Made by a program: the position numbers and the translations under genes. Positions 1-5,597 of a stretch of DNA of 6,045 nucleotides are shown here, piece by piece (position 1 is the stretch's first letter; each line of letters starts with the position of its first letter). The notes under the pieces are model-generated. The model made no database searches. It was given only the letters and a program-made list of their open reading frames with translations, and was not told the origin of the DNA. This DNA is from Lonsdalea quercina subsp. quercina (lineage in GTDB: Bacteria; Pseudomonadota; Gammaproteobacteria; Enterobacterales; Enterobacteriaceae): contig NZ_JIBO01000006.1 of assembly GCF_000688655.1 (NCBI RefSeq), positions 305,774 through 311,818 on the forward strand, given 5' to 3'.

Positions 1-2
1 CC

Positions 3-464
3 CTGCTGCCGCGGCTGGTGGAGCGGGCCGGACAAACCCGTCAGGGCGCGATCACCGCGCTGTACTCGGTGCTGATCGAACAGGACTCCATGCACGATCC
101 GGTCGCGGACGAAGTGAGGTCGCTCATCGACGGTCACATCGTGCTTTCGCGGCGGCTGGCGGAGCGTAATCACTATCCGGCGATCGATATCTTGATGAGC
201 CTGAGCCGCACCATGAGCAGCGTGGCTAGCGCAGCGCACCTCCGGGACGCGGGGGCGCTGCGACGACTGATGGCCGCCTATCAGCAGGTCGAGATGCTGA
301 TCCGACTCGGCGAGTATCAGCGGGGGCACGATGCCCTGACGGACGCCGCGGTCACCGCTCATGGGGAAATCAACGCCTTCCTGCAACAGCCGATGCGCGA
401 ACCCCTTACCTTTGCGGAGATTACCGCCCGACTCAGCGAGGTCAGCCGCTATGCCGACGTCTAA
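3..464 (+). CDS. hrcN: T3SS ATPase SctN/HrcN, C-terminal part (5' end outside window)
   Basis: This is the C-terminal ~153 residues of the T3SS export ATPase. It is a cytoplasmic hexamer at the base of the injectisome that strips chaperones from substrates and unfolds them, and it is related to FliI and the F1 beta subunit. The open frame continues upstream of the window edge (it reads LLPRLVERAG from base 3), so the GTG at 18 is not a start. The Walker A and B motifs of the family lie upstream and are not visible. What is visible is the strongly conserved late catalytic-domain block VADEVRSLIDGHIVLSRRLA followed by ERNHYPAIDIL, then the C-terminal helical domain with LIRLGEYQRGHD. These match InvC/YscN/HrcN closely from memory, and the end is at the usual place for the family. 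It is the first gene seen of a co-directional T3SS operon; hrpO follows after 30 bp. Identity is secure; the hrc name rests on the operon type. Confidence 0.95.
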   Translation: MLPRLVERAGQTRQGAITALYSVLIEQDSMHDPVADEVRSLIDGHIVLSRRLAERNHYPAIDILMSLSRTMSSVASAAHLRDAGALRRLMAAYQQVEMLIRLGEYQRGHDALTDAAVTAHGEINAFLQQPMREPLTFAEITARLSEVSRYADV

Positions 465-494
465 TACGCAGACGCTCTGGACCGTGGGCGCGCC

Positions 495-908
495 ATGTCC
501 TCGCTGAACGCCACCCTCCAACTGCTGCTGCCTATCCGTCGTCAGCGCCTGCGCCGCGCCGAATCGCAATTGCGAGAAGAAACGGAGACGCTGGCGCAGC
601 AGGAAACCGCGCTCGACGTGCTGTGGCAGGAACGAGAGGCGCAGCAGGAACATTACCGGCAACAGCAAGAAGCGTTACGTCAGCACCAGCAGGAACAAGC
701 GCAGTCGCTGGACAGTCTGCAACAGCAGCGTGAGCGGACGCAGAGACAGATCGGCCGCCTGCGACAACAGCAGCAGCAATACGAAGACGGAGAGGCGCGC
801 TGCCAACAGCACCGACGGCGGGTCGCCGACAAGCGCGCGCTGCTGCGCCAGCGCCAAAAGGCCGTCGAAAAACTGGAATTTTTACTGACCCTGAATCAGG
901 AGCCATGA
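495..908 (+). CDS. hrpO: T3SS stalk protein SctO/HrpO (YscO/FliJ-like)
   Basis: This 137-residue protein is almost wholly charged and glutamine-rich helix with heptad-like spacing from about residue 15 to 130, as expected for the long antiparallel coiled coil of SctO. In the family this stalk inserts into the ATPase hexamer and links it to the export gate protein SctV, and it recycles chaperones. There is no signal peptide or membrane segment. The call rests on position (directly after the ATPase and before SctP), on length and on the coiled-coil character, because the family is weakly conserved in sequence. A run of five glutamines lies at bases 765-779 (CAA/CAG codons). The ATG at 495 has no convincing Shine-Dalgarno site. 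The upstream in-frame region has no other ATG before the hrcN stop, so translation may depend on coupling to hrcN. The stop overlaps the start of hrpP. Confidence 0.88.
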   Translation: MSSLNATLQLLLPIRRQRLRRAESQLREETETLAQQETALDVLWQEREAQQEHYRQQQEALRQHQQEQAQSLDSLQQQRERTQRQIGRLRQQQQQYEDGEARCQQHRRRVADKRALLRQRQKAVEKLEFLLTLNQEP

Positions 909-1435
909 TGAGTGCTTATCTTCCGCCAGCCGCCCCCTCATCCCCGTCGCGCACGGTTCCGTCGCCCTCGGCGGAGAAACCGTTGCCGCGCTCGCGCGGA
1001 GGTGCCGCCCATTCCGGCGATGAAGCGACGGCGCCTCCCTTGGACTTCGAACTTCTGCTATCTGCACCGCCCTACAATTTCTGTACGCCCGGGTCGGCGT
1101 CTGAGGATACCGGCACCCGGTCGTCGGGTTTGACGCGTGACGCCACCGCCGATGAAGTGACAACGTCACTCATTTCAGCACTGCACGCTGAGCTGACCGC
1201 CCGACGCGATCTCGCCTGCCACAGTCCGTTCTCTTTCAGTCTGCAACTGCCGCAGCTGGGCGACGTCGATGTACGGATGAGCACGCTGCACCCCACCGGC
1301 TGGGAGGTGATGTTGCGATTCCAGCGTTCAGCCTTCCAAGAGGTCCGTCGGCAGCGAGAACGCTGCCGACGGGCGCTATCTGCGGCGCTCGACGGCCCAA
1401 TCCGGTTGGAATTTGAAGTTCAGGAGGAGCCATGA
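908..1435 (+). CDS. hrpP: T3SS substrate-specificity switch / length-control protein SctP/HrpP
   Basis: The product has 175 residues. The first ~100 are proline-, serine- and alanine-rich and look disordered. Residues ~105-172, with PFSFSLQLPQLGDVDVRMS then HPTGWEVMLRF, form a compact alpha/beta region consistent with the T3S4 domain of SctP/HrpP proteins. In the family this domain acts on the SctU cytoplasmic domain to switch export from early (needle or pilus) to later substrates; the N-terminal part is usually itself exported. It is much shorter than YscP or InvJ (several hundred residues) and near the size of HrpP, which suits an Hrp pilus system. Two adjacent ATG codons occur at 905 and 908. 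I choose 908 because AGGAG at 898-902 then has a 5-nt spacer, against 2 nt for 905. It overlaps hrpO at the front and hrcQ at the back (ATGA at 1432-1435). Confidence 0.85.
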   Translation: MSAYLPPAAPSSPSRTVPSPSAEKPLPRSRGGAAHSGDEATAPPLDFELLLSAPPYNFCTPGSASEDTGTRSSGLTRDATADEVTTSLISALHAELTARRDLACHSPFSFSLQLPQLGDVDVRMSTLHPTGWEVMLRFQRSAFQEVRRQRERCRRALSAALDGPIRLEFEVQEEP

Positions 1436-2505
1436 ACACCTCGTTATCGCCATCCCCCCTTAGGCTACGCGCGCTCACGCCGTCGCAGGCGCGGGTATCC
1501 CAGCAGTTGGCGGAGGGCTGCCGCTTCGCGTTCAGCTTTGACGACGGGCGTCAGGGCGAGCTGCGTTTGTCGCTGGCGTCGCTGCGAGAATCTAAGCCTC
1601 CCGCACGCGTCTGGCAAAGCGCGGCGGGTTGCTTCTCGCTCAGCGACCCAACGCCAGCGCTGTCGCTGATGTCCGACTGCCCGGCGCTGCTGCCGACGCA
1701 AGAAGACGATCCGACGGCGGCCGCGTGGTTTTGGGCGCTGTTTAATCATGCCCTCAGCCCACAGCTATACACGCTGCTGGGACCGCTGACGCCGGTTAAC
1801 GGCGATATCGCCGCCGATGCAATCCCGCTGTGGCTGGACGTACAGGTCGCGGCCCGGCGCGCCCGTAGTCTGCTTTGTATGGCCGGTAGCGAGCTGCTGT
1901 CATTACTGCGTCAGCCCGGCTGGTTTTCTTCTGTTTTCCCTTTGCCGCAGACACTGCCGATCTCGATGCCCCTGACGCTGGCGGAAGTGACATTGTCACC
2001 TAGACAAGTTTACGCGTTGGAACCGGGCGACCTGATTTACCCACCTACTTGCAGTTTTTCCCCGCAGGGCGATGGCCATATTTCGGTCGGCGGGAGACGG
2101 TTTCGGGGCCAGCTTCAGTGGAGCGGCCTGACGCCTACCCACTTTATTATTGCTGAACAGGAGGAGTGTCCGGTGAATGACGCTTTCGAATTTTCATCTC
2201 CACATGACATGCCGTTTGCCGACGAGATGGCGACGACCGCAACGGCTGATGACGCGCCATTGCCCGCGCTGCCTCTCACATTGACGGTCCGCTGCGGGCA
2301 CCTTTCTCTTACGCTACAGGCGTTGCAGCAGTTGTCGTGCGGCAGCGTGGTTCCGGTCCAGCAGACGCTGCCGGGCGAAGCGATGCTTTATCACGGCGAG
2401 GTGCCGCTGGCCCGGGGCGAACTGGTGGAGGTTGCGGGACGGCTGGGCCTGCAAATCACCCAACGGCTCGGCGCATTGCAGCCGGATCGGGAGCCTATGT
2501 CATGA
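1432..2505 (+). CDS. hrcQ: T3SS cytoplasmic ring / sorting platform protein SctQ/HrcQ
   Basis: This 357-residue protein belongs to the YscQ/SpaO/FliM-FliN group, which builds the cytoplasmic sorting platform (C-ring equivalent). The C-terminal SPOA domain is clear at about residues 281-350, including [20 protein letters not shown] and the [16 protein letters not shown] end. The middle region around residues 185-240 (with LEPGDLIY) looks like a first SPOA-type domain, and the N-terminal ~180 residues are the variable part. A linker rich in Asp, Ala and Thr (about residues 245-280) separates the two. The start at 1432 has a strong AGGAGG-type Shine-Dalgarno at 1422-1429 and overlaps the hrpP stop. 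The gene is unsplit, unlike hrcQA/hrcQB of Pseudomonas syringae, but it contains an in-frame internal start at 2173 and a perfect hrp box at 2019-2047, both annotated separately. It overlaps hrcR by ATGA at 2502-2505. Confidence 0.92.
   Translation: MNTSLSPSPLRLRALTPSQARVSQQLAEGCRFAFSFDDGRQGELRLSLASLRESKPPARVWQSAAGCFSLSDPTPALSLMSDCPALLPTQEDDPTAAAWFWALFNHALSPQLYTLLGPLTPVNGDIAADAIPLWLDVQVAARRARSLLCMAGSELLSLLRQPGWFSSVFPLPQTLPISMPLTLAEVTLSPRQVYALEPGDLIYPPTCSFSPQGDGHISVGGRRFRGQLQWSGLTPTHFIIAEQEECPVNDAFEFSSPHDMPFADEMATTATADDAPLPALPLTLTVRCGHLSLTLQALQQLSCGSVVPVQQTLPGEAMLYHGEVPLARGELVEVAGRLGLQITQRLGALQPDREPMS
2019..2047 (+). promoter_or_regulatory. hrp box (candidate HrpL-dependent promoter) inside hrcQ
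   Basis: GGAACC occurs at 2019-2024, followed by 16 bases and then CCACCTA at 2041-2047. This is an exact match to the consensus GGAACC-N15/16-CCACNNA bound by the ECF sigma factor HrpL in Hrp1-type systems. It reads toward the hrcQ 3' part and hrcRSTU. It lies within coding sequence ([11 protein letters not shown]), so some of the match may reflect protein constraint. It was the only full match noticed by eye on either strand of the window. Transcription from here would begin at roughly 2050-2055, about 120 bases before the internal GTG start of HrcQ-C. Confidence 0.55.
2159..2175 (+). promoter_or_regulatory. Internal ribosome binding site and GTG start within hrcQ
   Basis: AGGAGG at 2159-2164 is extended to AGGAGGAGT at 2159-2167. 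It is followed by an 8-nt spacer (counted from AGGAGG) and a GTG at 2173-2175 that is in frame with hrcQ (codon 248). It is one of the strongest Shine-Dalgarno sequences in the window and comparable to that of hrcQ itself, although it lies deep inside a coding region. Confidence 0.8.
2173..2505 (+). CDS. HrcQ C-terminal short form (SctQ-C, internal translation product)
   Basis: An in-frame GTG at codon 248 of hrcQ, behind a strong Shine-Dalgarno, would give a 110-residue product starting (M)[11 protein letters not shown] and containing the whole C-terminal SPOA domain. In Yersinia (YscQ-C), Salmonella (the short SpaO and SsaQ forms) and Shigella Spa33, an internal start makes a short protein of about 100 residues that binds full-length SctQ and is part of, or supports, the sorting platform. 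The Salmonella SpaO short form also uses a GTG. In Pseudomonas syringae the same piece is a separate gene, hrcQB. Size, domain boundary (the start sits in the low-complexity linker) and start signal all agree with that arrangement. That it is actually translated is an inference. Confidence 0.78.
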   Translation: MNDAFEFSSPHDMPFADEMATTATADDAPLPALPLTLTVRCGHLSLTLQALQQLSCGSVVPVQQTLPGEAMLYHGEVPLARGELVEVAGRLGLQITQRLGALQPDREPMS

Positions 2506-3155
2506 CGGCGGGCGCGTTCGATCCGGTGATGTTCGCCCTGATGTTAGGGGCCTTGTCGCTGATGCCGCTCATGATGGTGGTTTGTACCTGTTTTTTGAAA
2601 ATCGCCACCGTATTGTTGATCACCCGGAACGCTATCGGGGTACAGCAAGTGCCGCCGAATATGGCGCTGTACGGCATCGCGCTCGCCGCCACTTTGTTCG
2701 TGATGGCGCCGGTCTTCGGCGATATCAAACAACGCTTTCAGGATACGCCGCTGGATATGAGTGATCTCGGCACGCTGGAAACCACCGCGACGCACGGCAT
2801 CGAACCGTTGCAGAAGTTTATGTCTCGCAATACCGACCCTGATATTCTCACCCATCTGCATGAAAACAGCATCCGCATGTGGCCCCCCGCCATGTCCGAA
2901 AAAGCGACTACGGACAATATCTTGCTGGTGATCCCGGCTTTTGTTCTCTCCGAATTGCAGGCGGGATTCAAAATTGGTTTCTTGATTTACATACCGTTCA
3001 TCGTCATCGACCTGATCGTCTCTAATGTGCTGCTGGCGCTGGGAATGCAGATGGTCGCGCCGACGACGCTCTCGCTGCCGCTCAAGCTGCTGCTGTTCGT
3101 GCTGGTCAGCGGCTGGACCCGGCTGCTCGACGGCCTGTTTTATAGCTACCTGTGA
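2502..3155 (+). CDS. hrcR: T3SS export gate membrane protein SctR/HrcR
   Basis: This 217-residue inner-membrane protein belongs to the SctR/FliP family. Five SctR copies with SctS and SctT form the export gate pore. Hydrophobic segments are visible at about residues 9-32, 53-72, 140-180 (probably two) and 190-207. Conserved blocks include [18 protein letters not shown] (41-58), [20 protein letters not shown] (141-160), [20 protein letters not shown] (162-181) and [15 protein letters not shown] (191-205), all hallmarks of the family. The long loop at 75-138 is the usual soluble insert. The frame is open further upstream, but ATG 2502 is the start: it follows GGGAG (2489-2493) with an 8-nt spacer, overlaps the hrcQ stop as ATGA, and gives the family length. 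The sequence style is closer to Hrp-type HrcR than to SpaP or YscR as I remember them. Confidence 0.96.
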   Translation: MTAGAFDPVMFALMLGALSLMPLMMVVCTCFLKIATVLLITRNAIGVQQVPPNMALYGIALAATLFVMAPVFGDIKQRFQDTPLDMSDLGTLETTATHGIEPLQKFMSRNTDPDILTHLHENSIRMWPPAMSEKATTDNILLVIPAFVLSELQAGFKIGFLIYIPFIVIDLIVSNVLLALGMQMVAPTTLSLPLKLLLFVLVSGWTRLLDGLFYSYL

Positions 3156-3162
3156 GGCGAAT

Positions 3163-3423
3163 GTGGAAATGTTGAATCTGTTTCGACAGGCCATGGTGCT
3201 GGTTGTGATGCTGTCCGCGCCGCCGCTGGTCGTCGCCGTGATCGTGGGCGTCCTGATTTCGCTGCTGCAAGCCGTCATGCAGCTACAGGACCAGACGCTC
3301 CCTTTCGCCATCAAGCTGGTGGCGGTCGGTCTGGTGCTGGCCATGACCGGTCGTTGGATTGGCGTCGAGCTGATCCAGCTGACCCTGCTGGCTTTCAATA
3401 TGATCGAACAAACCCGCGCATGA
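3163..3423 (+). CDS. hrcS: T3SS export gate membrane protein SctS/HrcS
   Basis: This is a small inner-membrane protein of the SctS/FliQ family, which packs four copies around the SctR5-SctT core of the export gate. Two transmembrane helices are visible at about residues 10-35 and 48-75, separated by the diagnostic loop LLQAVMQLQDQTLPFAIKL. I choose GTG 3163 (86 residues, starting MEMLNLFRQAM). GAGG at 3154-3157 then has a 5-nt spacer, and the N-terminus lines up with my recollection of HrcS proteins beginning ME-x-L-x-LF. The alternative ATG at 3169 (84 residues) would place GAGG 11 nt away. The difference is two residues and does not affect function. The gene begins 7 bp after the hrcR stop and ends 7 bp before hrcT. 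Confidence 0.93.
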   Translation: MEMLNLFRQAMVLVVMLSAPPLVVAVIVGVLISLLQAVMQLQDQTLPFAIKLVAVGLVLAMTGRWIGVELIQLTLLAFNMIEQTRA

Positions 3424-3430
3424 GGCCACG

Positions 3431-4234
3431 ATGCTGACCCTCGCCACTCTCGAACGTCTTTATGACTTTATCTTTGCCCTGACGCTCGGCATGGCCAGGC
3501 TCTATCCCTGCCTGTTTCTGTTGCCGCTGTTTTCGTTCACGCTGGTGAAAGGCTTGCTCCGAAATGCCCTCGTGCTAGCACTGGCGCTGGTGCCGGCCGC
3601 CGCCATCCAGCAGCAAATGCAGGACACGACGCTCAGCTGGCCGCTATTGCCGGGCCTGTTGCTCAAGGAGCTGGTGGTCGGGCTGCTGTTGGGCTGCATT
3701 CTGGCGATGCCGTTCTGGCTGTTTGAATCTGTAGGTGCATTATTCGATAACCAGCGCGGCGCGTTGATCGGAGGACAACTCAACCCCGCGCTCGGCAGCG
3801 ACGCGACGCCCCTCGGCCATATGATGAAGCAACTGTTGGGACTGATGCTGTTGCTGACGCTGGGCCTCTCCGGTCTGACGCAGCTGCTCTGGGACAGCTA
3901 TCGCCTGTGGCCCGCGCTGATGTGGCTGCCGCCGCTCGGCGAAGCCGGCTTCCATGCCTATCTGGACCTGCTGGCCGACACTTTTACGCATCTGGTCATC
4001 TTCGCCGGGCCGCTGGTGGCGCTGCTGCTACTGCTTGAGTTCAGCATCGCCATACTCAGTCTGTATAGCCCGCAGTTACAAGTCTATGTGTTGTCCGTGC
4101 CCGCCAAATGTCTCGCCGGGATGGCGTTCTTCATCGTGTACCTGCCGGTGCTGCAATATCTTGCCGAGGTGCGGATTCTGGCGCTGCCGGATCTGAAACA
4201 CGTACTGCCGCAGTTTTTCCCCGCGCTCCCCTGA
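3431..4234 (+). CDS. hrcT: T3SS export gate membrane protein SctT/HrcT
   Basis: This 267-residue multi-pass inner-membrane protein belongs to the SctT/FliR family. One copy completes the pseudo-helical SctR5-SctT-SctS4 export gate and bridges it to SctU. Hydrophobic stretches are at about residues 10-32, 43-60, 71-102, 131-160, 175-212 and 225-250. The conserved block FWLFESVGALFDNQRGALIG (95-114) and the following QLNPALGSDATPLG are typical of the family, as is LYSPQLQVYVLSVPAKC (211-227). The length is normal. The start at ATG 3431 has GAGG (3422-3425), overlapping the hrcS stop codon, with a 5-nt spacer. It is followed by a 21-bp gap to hrcU that contains a small inverted repeat around the stop codon. 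Confidence 0.95.
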   Translation: MLTLATLERLYDFIFALTLGMARLYPCLFLLPLFSFTLVKGLLRNALVLALALVPAAAIQQQMQDTTLSWPLLPGLLLKELVVGLLLGCILAMPFWLFESVGALFDNQRGALIGGQLNPALGSDATPLGHMMKQLLGLMLLLTLGLSGLTQLLWDSYRLWPALMWLPPLGEAGFHAYLDLLADTFTHLVIFAGPLVALLLLLEFSIAILSLYSPQLQVYVLSVPAKCLAGMAFFIVYLPVLQYLAEVRILALPDLKHVLPQFFPALP

Positions 4235-4243
4235 GGGGCTAGC
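4225..4243 (+). promoter_or_regulatory. Small inverted repeat at the hrcT stop, just before the hrcU RBS
   Basis: CCCC at 4228-4231 and GGGG at 4235-4238 flank the hrcT stop codon TGA (4232-4234) as the loop. GCT 4225-4227 can extend the stem with AGC 4241-4243 across a two-base bulge. It ends one base before the AGAGG Shine-Dalgarno of hrcU (4244-4248). No T-run follows, so it is unlikely to be a terminator. It could act on mRNA stability or on translation of hrcU, but chance is also possible. Confidence 0.3.
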
Positions 4244-4255
4244 AGAGGCTGACGC

Positions 4256-5353
4256 ATGAGCGAAAAAACCGAAAAGCCGACTCCAAAGAAGCTACGTGAT
4301 GCGCGTCGCAAAGGCGAAGTCGGCCAAAGTCAGGACATTCCCAAGCTGTTGATTAGCGCCGCGCTGCTGGAAATGATCCTGGCGCTGGTCAATCACGGCA
4401 TGGAAAAGTTGGAAATGCTGATGCAGCTGCCGCTGAAACGTCTGACCGATCCCTTCGGACACGCGGTCAACGAGATCGTCGGCGAGGCGCTCAGCCTGTT
4501 GGCAACGTTATGTTTGCTGACCGTCGCGGTTGCGATATTGATGCGAATTGTCGGCGCCTGGATCCAATACGGCCCCTTGTTCGCCCCCGAGGCGCTTAAA
4601 GTGGATTTTAACCGGCTCAATCCCGTCAATCAGGTCAAGCAGATGTTTTCTATGCGCAAGCTGACGGAGATGCTGACCAACATCCTGAAGACCGTCACCA
4701 TCGGCATTATCTTTTATCACGTGGTTATCCCGCAGTTGGAGTGGTTGGTCGAACTGGCTTACGGCGACCTGGATGGCTTCTGGCACGGCGTCGCGGTGGT
4801 ACTCCAGCGCGTGGAGCGCACGACGCTGGCGGCGCTGCTCGCCCTGGCCGTACTCGACTTCGGACTACAGAAATACTACTTCCTGAAACAGCAGCGCATG
4901 AGTCATGAAGATCTTCGCAACGAACACAAGGATTCCGAGGGCGATCCGCATATGAAAGGCCAGCGTAAGTCGCTGGCGCGCGATATCCTTAACGCGCCAG
5001 CCAAGCCGCGTCCGGCAGGCAACGTGGAAAATGCCGACTTACTGCTGGTCAACCCTACCCACTACGCGGTGGCGCTGTTTTACAGGCCGGGACAAACCCC
5101 GCTGCCGCGCATCCTGTGCAAAGGCGAAGATGCGGAAGCGCGCCAGCTCATCGAGCGCGCGCATCAGGCCAACATCCCTGTGATTCGCTTCGTCTGGCTC
5201 GCCCGCACGCTCTACCGTCAGCCGGAAGGGCGTTACATTCCGAGAGACACGCTACAGGCCGTCGCTCAGGTCTATCGGGTGCTGCGACAGTTGGAGCAGG
5301 ACACCACGCGCGGGGCGGAGGTGACCGATAGGGATAACGAGCCGGTGGTGTGA
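4256..5353 (+). CDS. hrcU: T3SS autocleaving switch protein SctU/HrcU
   Basis: This 365-residue protein of the SctU/FlhB/YscU family is an inner-membrane export gate component whose cytoplasmic domain sets substrate specificity. It opens with the family signature MSEKTEKPTPKKLRDARRKG. Membrane segments lie at about residues 28-48, 78-102, 142-162 and 178-205. The cytoplasmic domain begins with the linker MSHEDLRNEHKDSEGDPHMK (215-234). The NPTH self-cleavage motif is intact at residues 266-269, with cleavage expected between N266 and P267 (bases 5051-5062), followed by YAVALFYRPGQTPLPRI and later the conserved IPVIRFVWLARTLY. Length is normal. The start ATG 4256 has AGAGG (4244-4248) with a 7-nt spacer. 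It is the last gene of the operon in the window. The C-terminal half resembles plant-pathogen HrcU proteins more than YscU or SpaS from memory. Confidence 0.97.
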   Translation: MSEKTEKPTPKKLRDARRKGEVGQSQDIPKLLISAALLEMILALVNHGMEKLEMLMQLPLKRLTDPFGHAVNEIVGEALSLLATLCLLTVAVAILMRIVGAWIQYGPLFAPEALKVDFNRLNPVNQVKQMFSMRKLTEMLTNILKTVTIGIIFYHVVIPQLEWLVELAYGDLDGFWHGVAVVLQRVERTTLAALLALAVLDFGLQKYYFLKQQRMSHEDLRNEHKDSEGDPHMKGQRKSLARDILNAPAKPRPAGNVENADLLLVNPTHYAVALFYRPGQTPLPRILCKGEDAEARQLIERAHQANIPVIRFVWLARTLYRQPEGRYIPRDTLQAVAQVYRVLRQLEQDTTRGAEVTDRDNEPVV

Positions 5354-5442
5354 CGTTCGCTCGCCAAAACAATGAATGCGGTCGCCGACCTCGCGGGAAG
5401 AAAACGATGCTGAATTTGGTAAAAATTGAGAAATAGTTTCAA

Positions 5443-5448
5443 TATAAT
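5443..5448 (+). promoter_or_regulatory. Probable sbmA promoter (-10 element)
   Basis: An exact TATAAT lies in the locally AT-rich part of the hrcU-sbmA gap. No good -35 hexamer sits at the ideal distance: TTGGTA at 5416-5421 would need a 21-bp spacer, and TTGAGA at 5426-5431 only 11 bp. A regulator-assisted or weak sigma-70 promoter is therefore likely. Transcription would begin near 5455 and leave a leader of about 140 bases before the sbmA ATG. Confidence 0.45.
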
Positions 5449-5526
5449 CCTGCACATCCGTTCACTATCTGGTATTACTCAACGCATGGTAATCCATTGA
5501 ACTCAGCGCAGAATCGCCTACCCGGC

Positions 5527-5559
5527 AACGACCGCCGCGGTTCGTTCGGCAGGCAGCCG
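5527..5559 (+). promoter_or_regulatory. Two tandem hairpins in the sbmA leader
   Basis: AACGA (5527-5531) pairs with TCGTT (5542-5546), with an inner CCG/CGG stem (5532-5534 with 5538-5540) and one bulged T. Directly after it, CGGC (5547-5550) pairs with GCCG (5556-5559) around a 5-base loop. Neither is followed by a T-run, so they do not look like intrinsic terminators. They lie 38-71 bases before the sbmA start and could affect mRNA stability or translation. No known riboswitch is recognised. Confidence 0.3.
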
Positions 5560-5597
5560 ACTCTGTGCATCGGCGTTTAACAGGTAAGACATACTCT

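Larger units (their letters stand above)
5354..5597. other. Intergenic region between hrcU and sbmA
   Basis: This 244-bp stretch shows no convincing ORF. The middle part (about 5400-5480) is clearly more AT-rich than the flanking genes and carries the TATAAT element; the last part is GC-rich and can form hairpins. A short palindrome GGTCG-C-CGACC sits at 5380-5390. No strong intrinsic terminator for the T3SS operon was found. No tRNA, IS end or att-like repeat was recognised. Confidence 0.6.

Noticed and set aside
1..464. GTG at 18 as start of a separate small gene
   Set aside because: The frame is open to the window edge and the residues before it continue the conserved ATPase sequence.
765..779. 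CAA/CAG repeat coding five glutamines in hrpO as a phase-variable tract
   Set aside because: It is short, interrupted and trinucleotide, so slippage would not shift the frame; it fits the Gln-rich coiled coil.
532..906. Minus-strand open frame opposite hrpO
   Set aside because: An Ala/Val/Arg-rich shadow of the CAG/CGC-rich coiled-coil coding sequence, with no family resemblance.
2337..2501. Upstream extension of the hrcR frame to an ATG at 2337
   Set aside because: It would add 55 Gly/Ala/Arg-rich residues in an off frame of hrcQ. SctR proteins begin near ATG 2502, which has its own ribosome binding site and overlap with hrcQ.
3025..3162. Upstream extension of the hrcS frame to an ATG at 3025
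   Set aside because: The extra residues are Cys/Arg/Trp-rich out-of-frame translation of the hrcR 3' end; SctS proteins are about 85-90 residues long.
2544..3398. Long open frame on the minus strand (284 codons) across hrcR and hrcS
   Set aside because: It lies wholly antisense to two unmistakable conserved membrane proteins. Its composition (many Gln, His, Arg) is what the complement of hydrophobic codons gives, and there is no recognisable domain.
5380..5390. GGTCG-C-CGACC palindrome after hrcU as an intrinsic terminator
   Set aside because: The loop is too tight for the full stem and no T-run follows; A-rich sequence follows instead.
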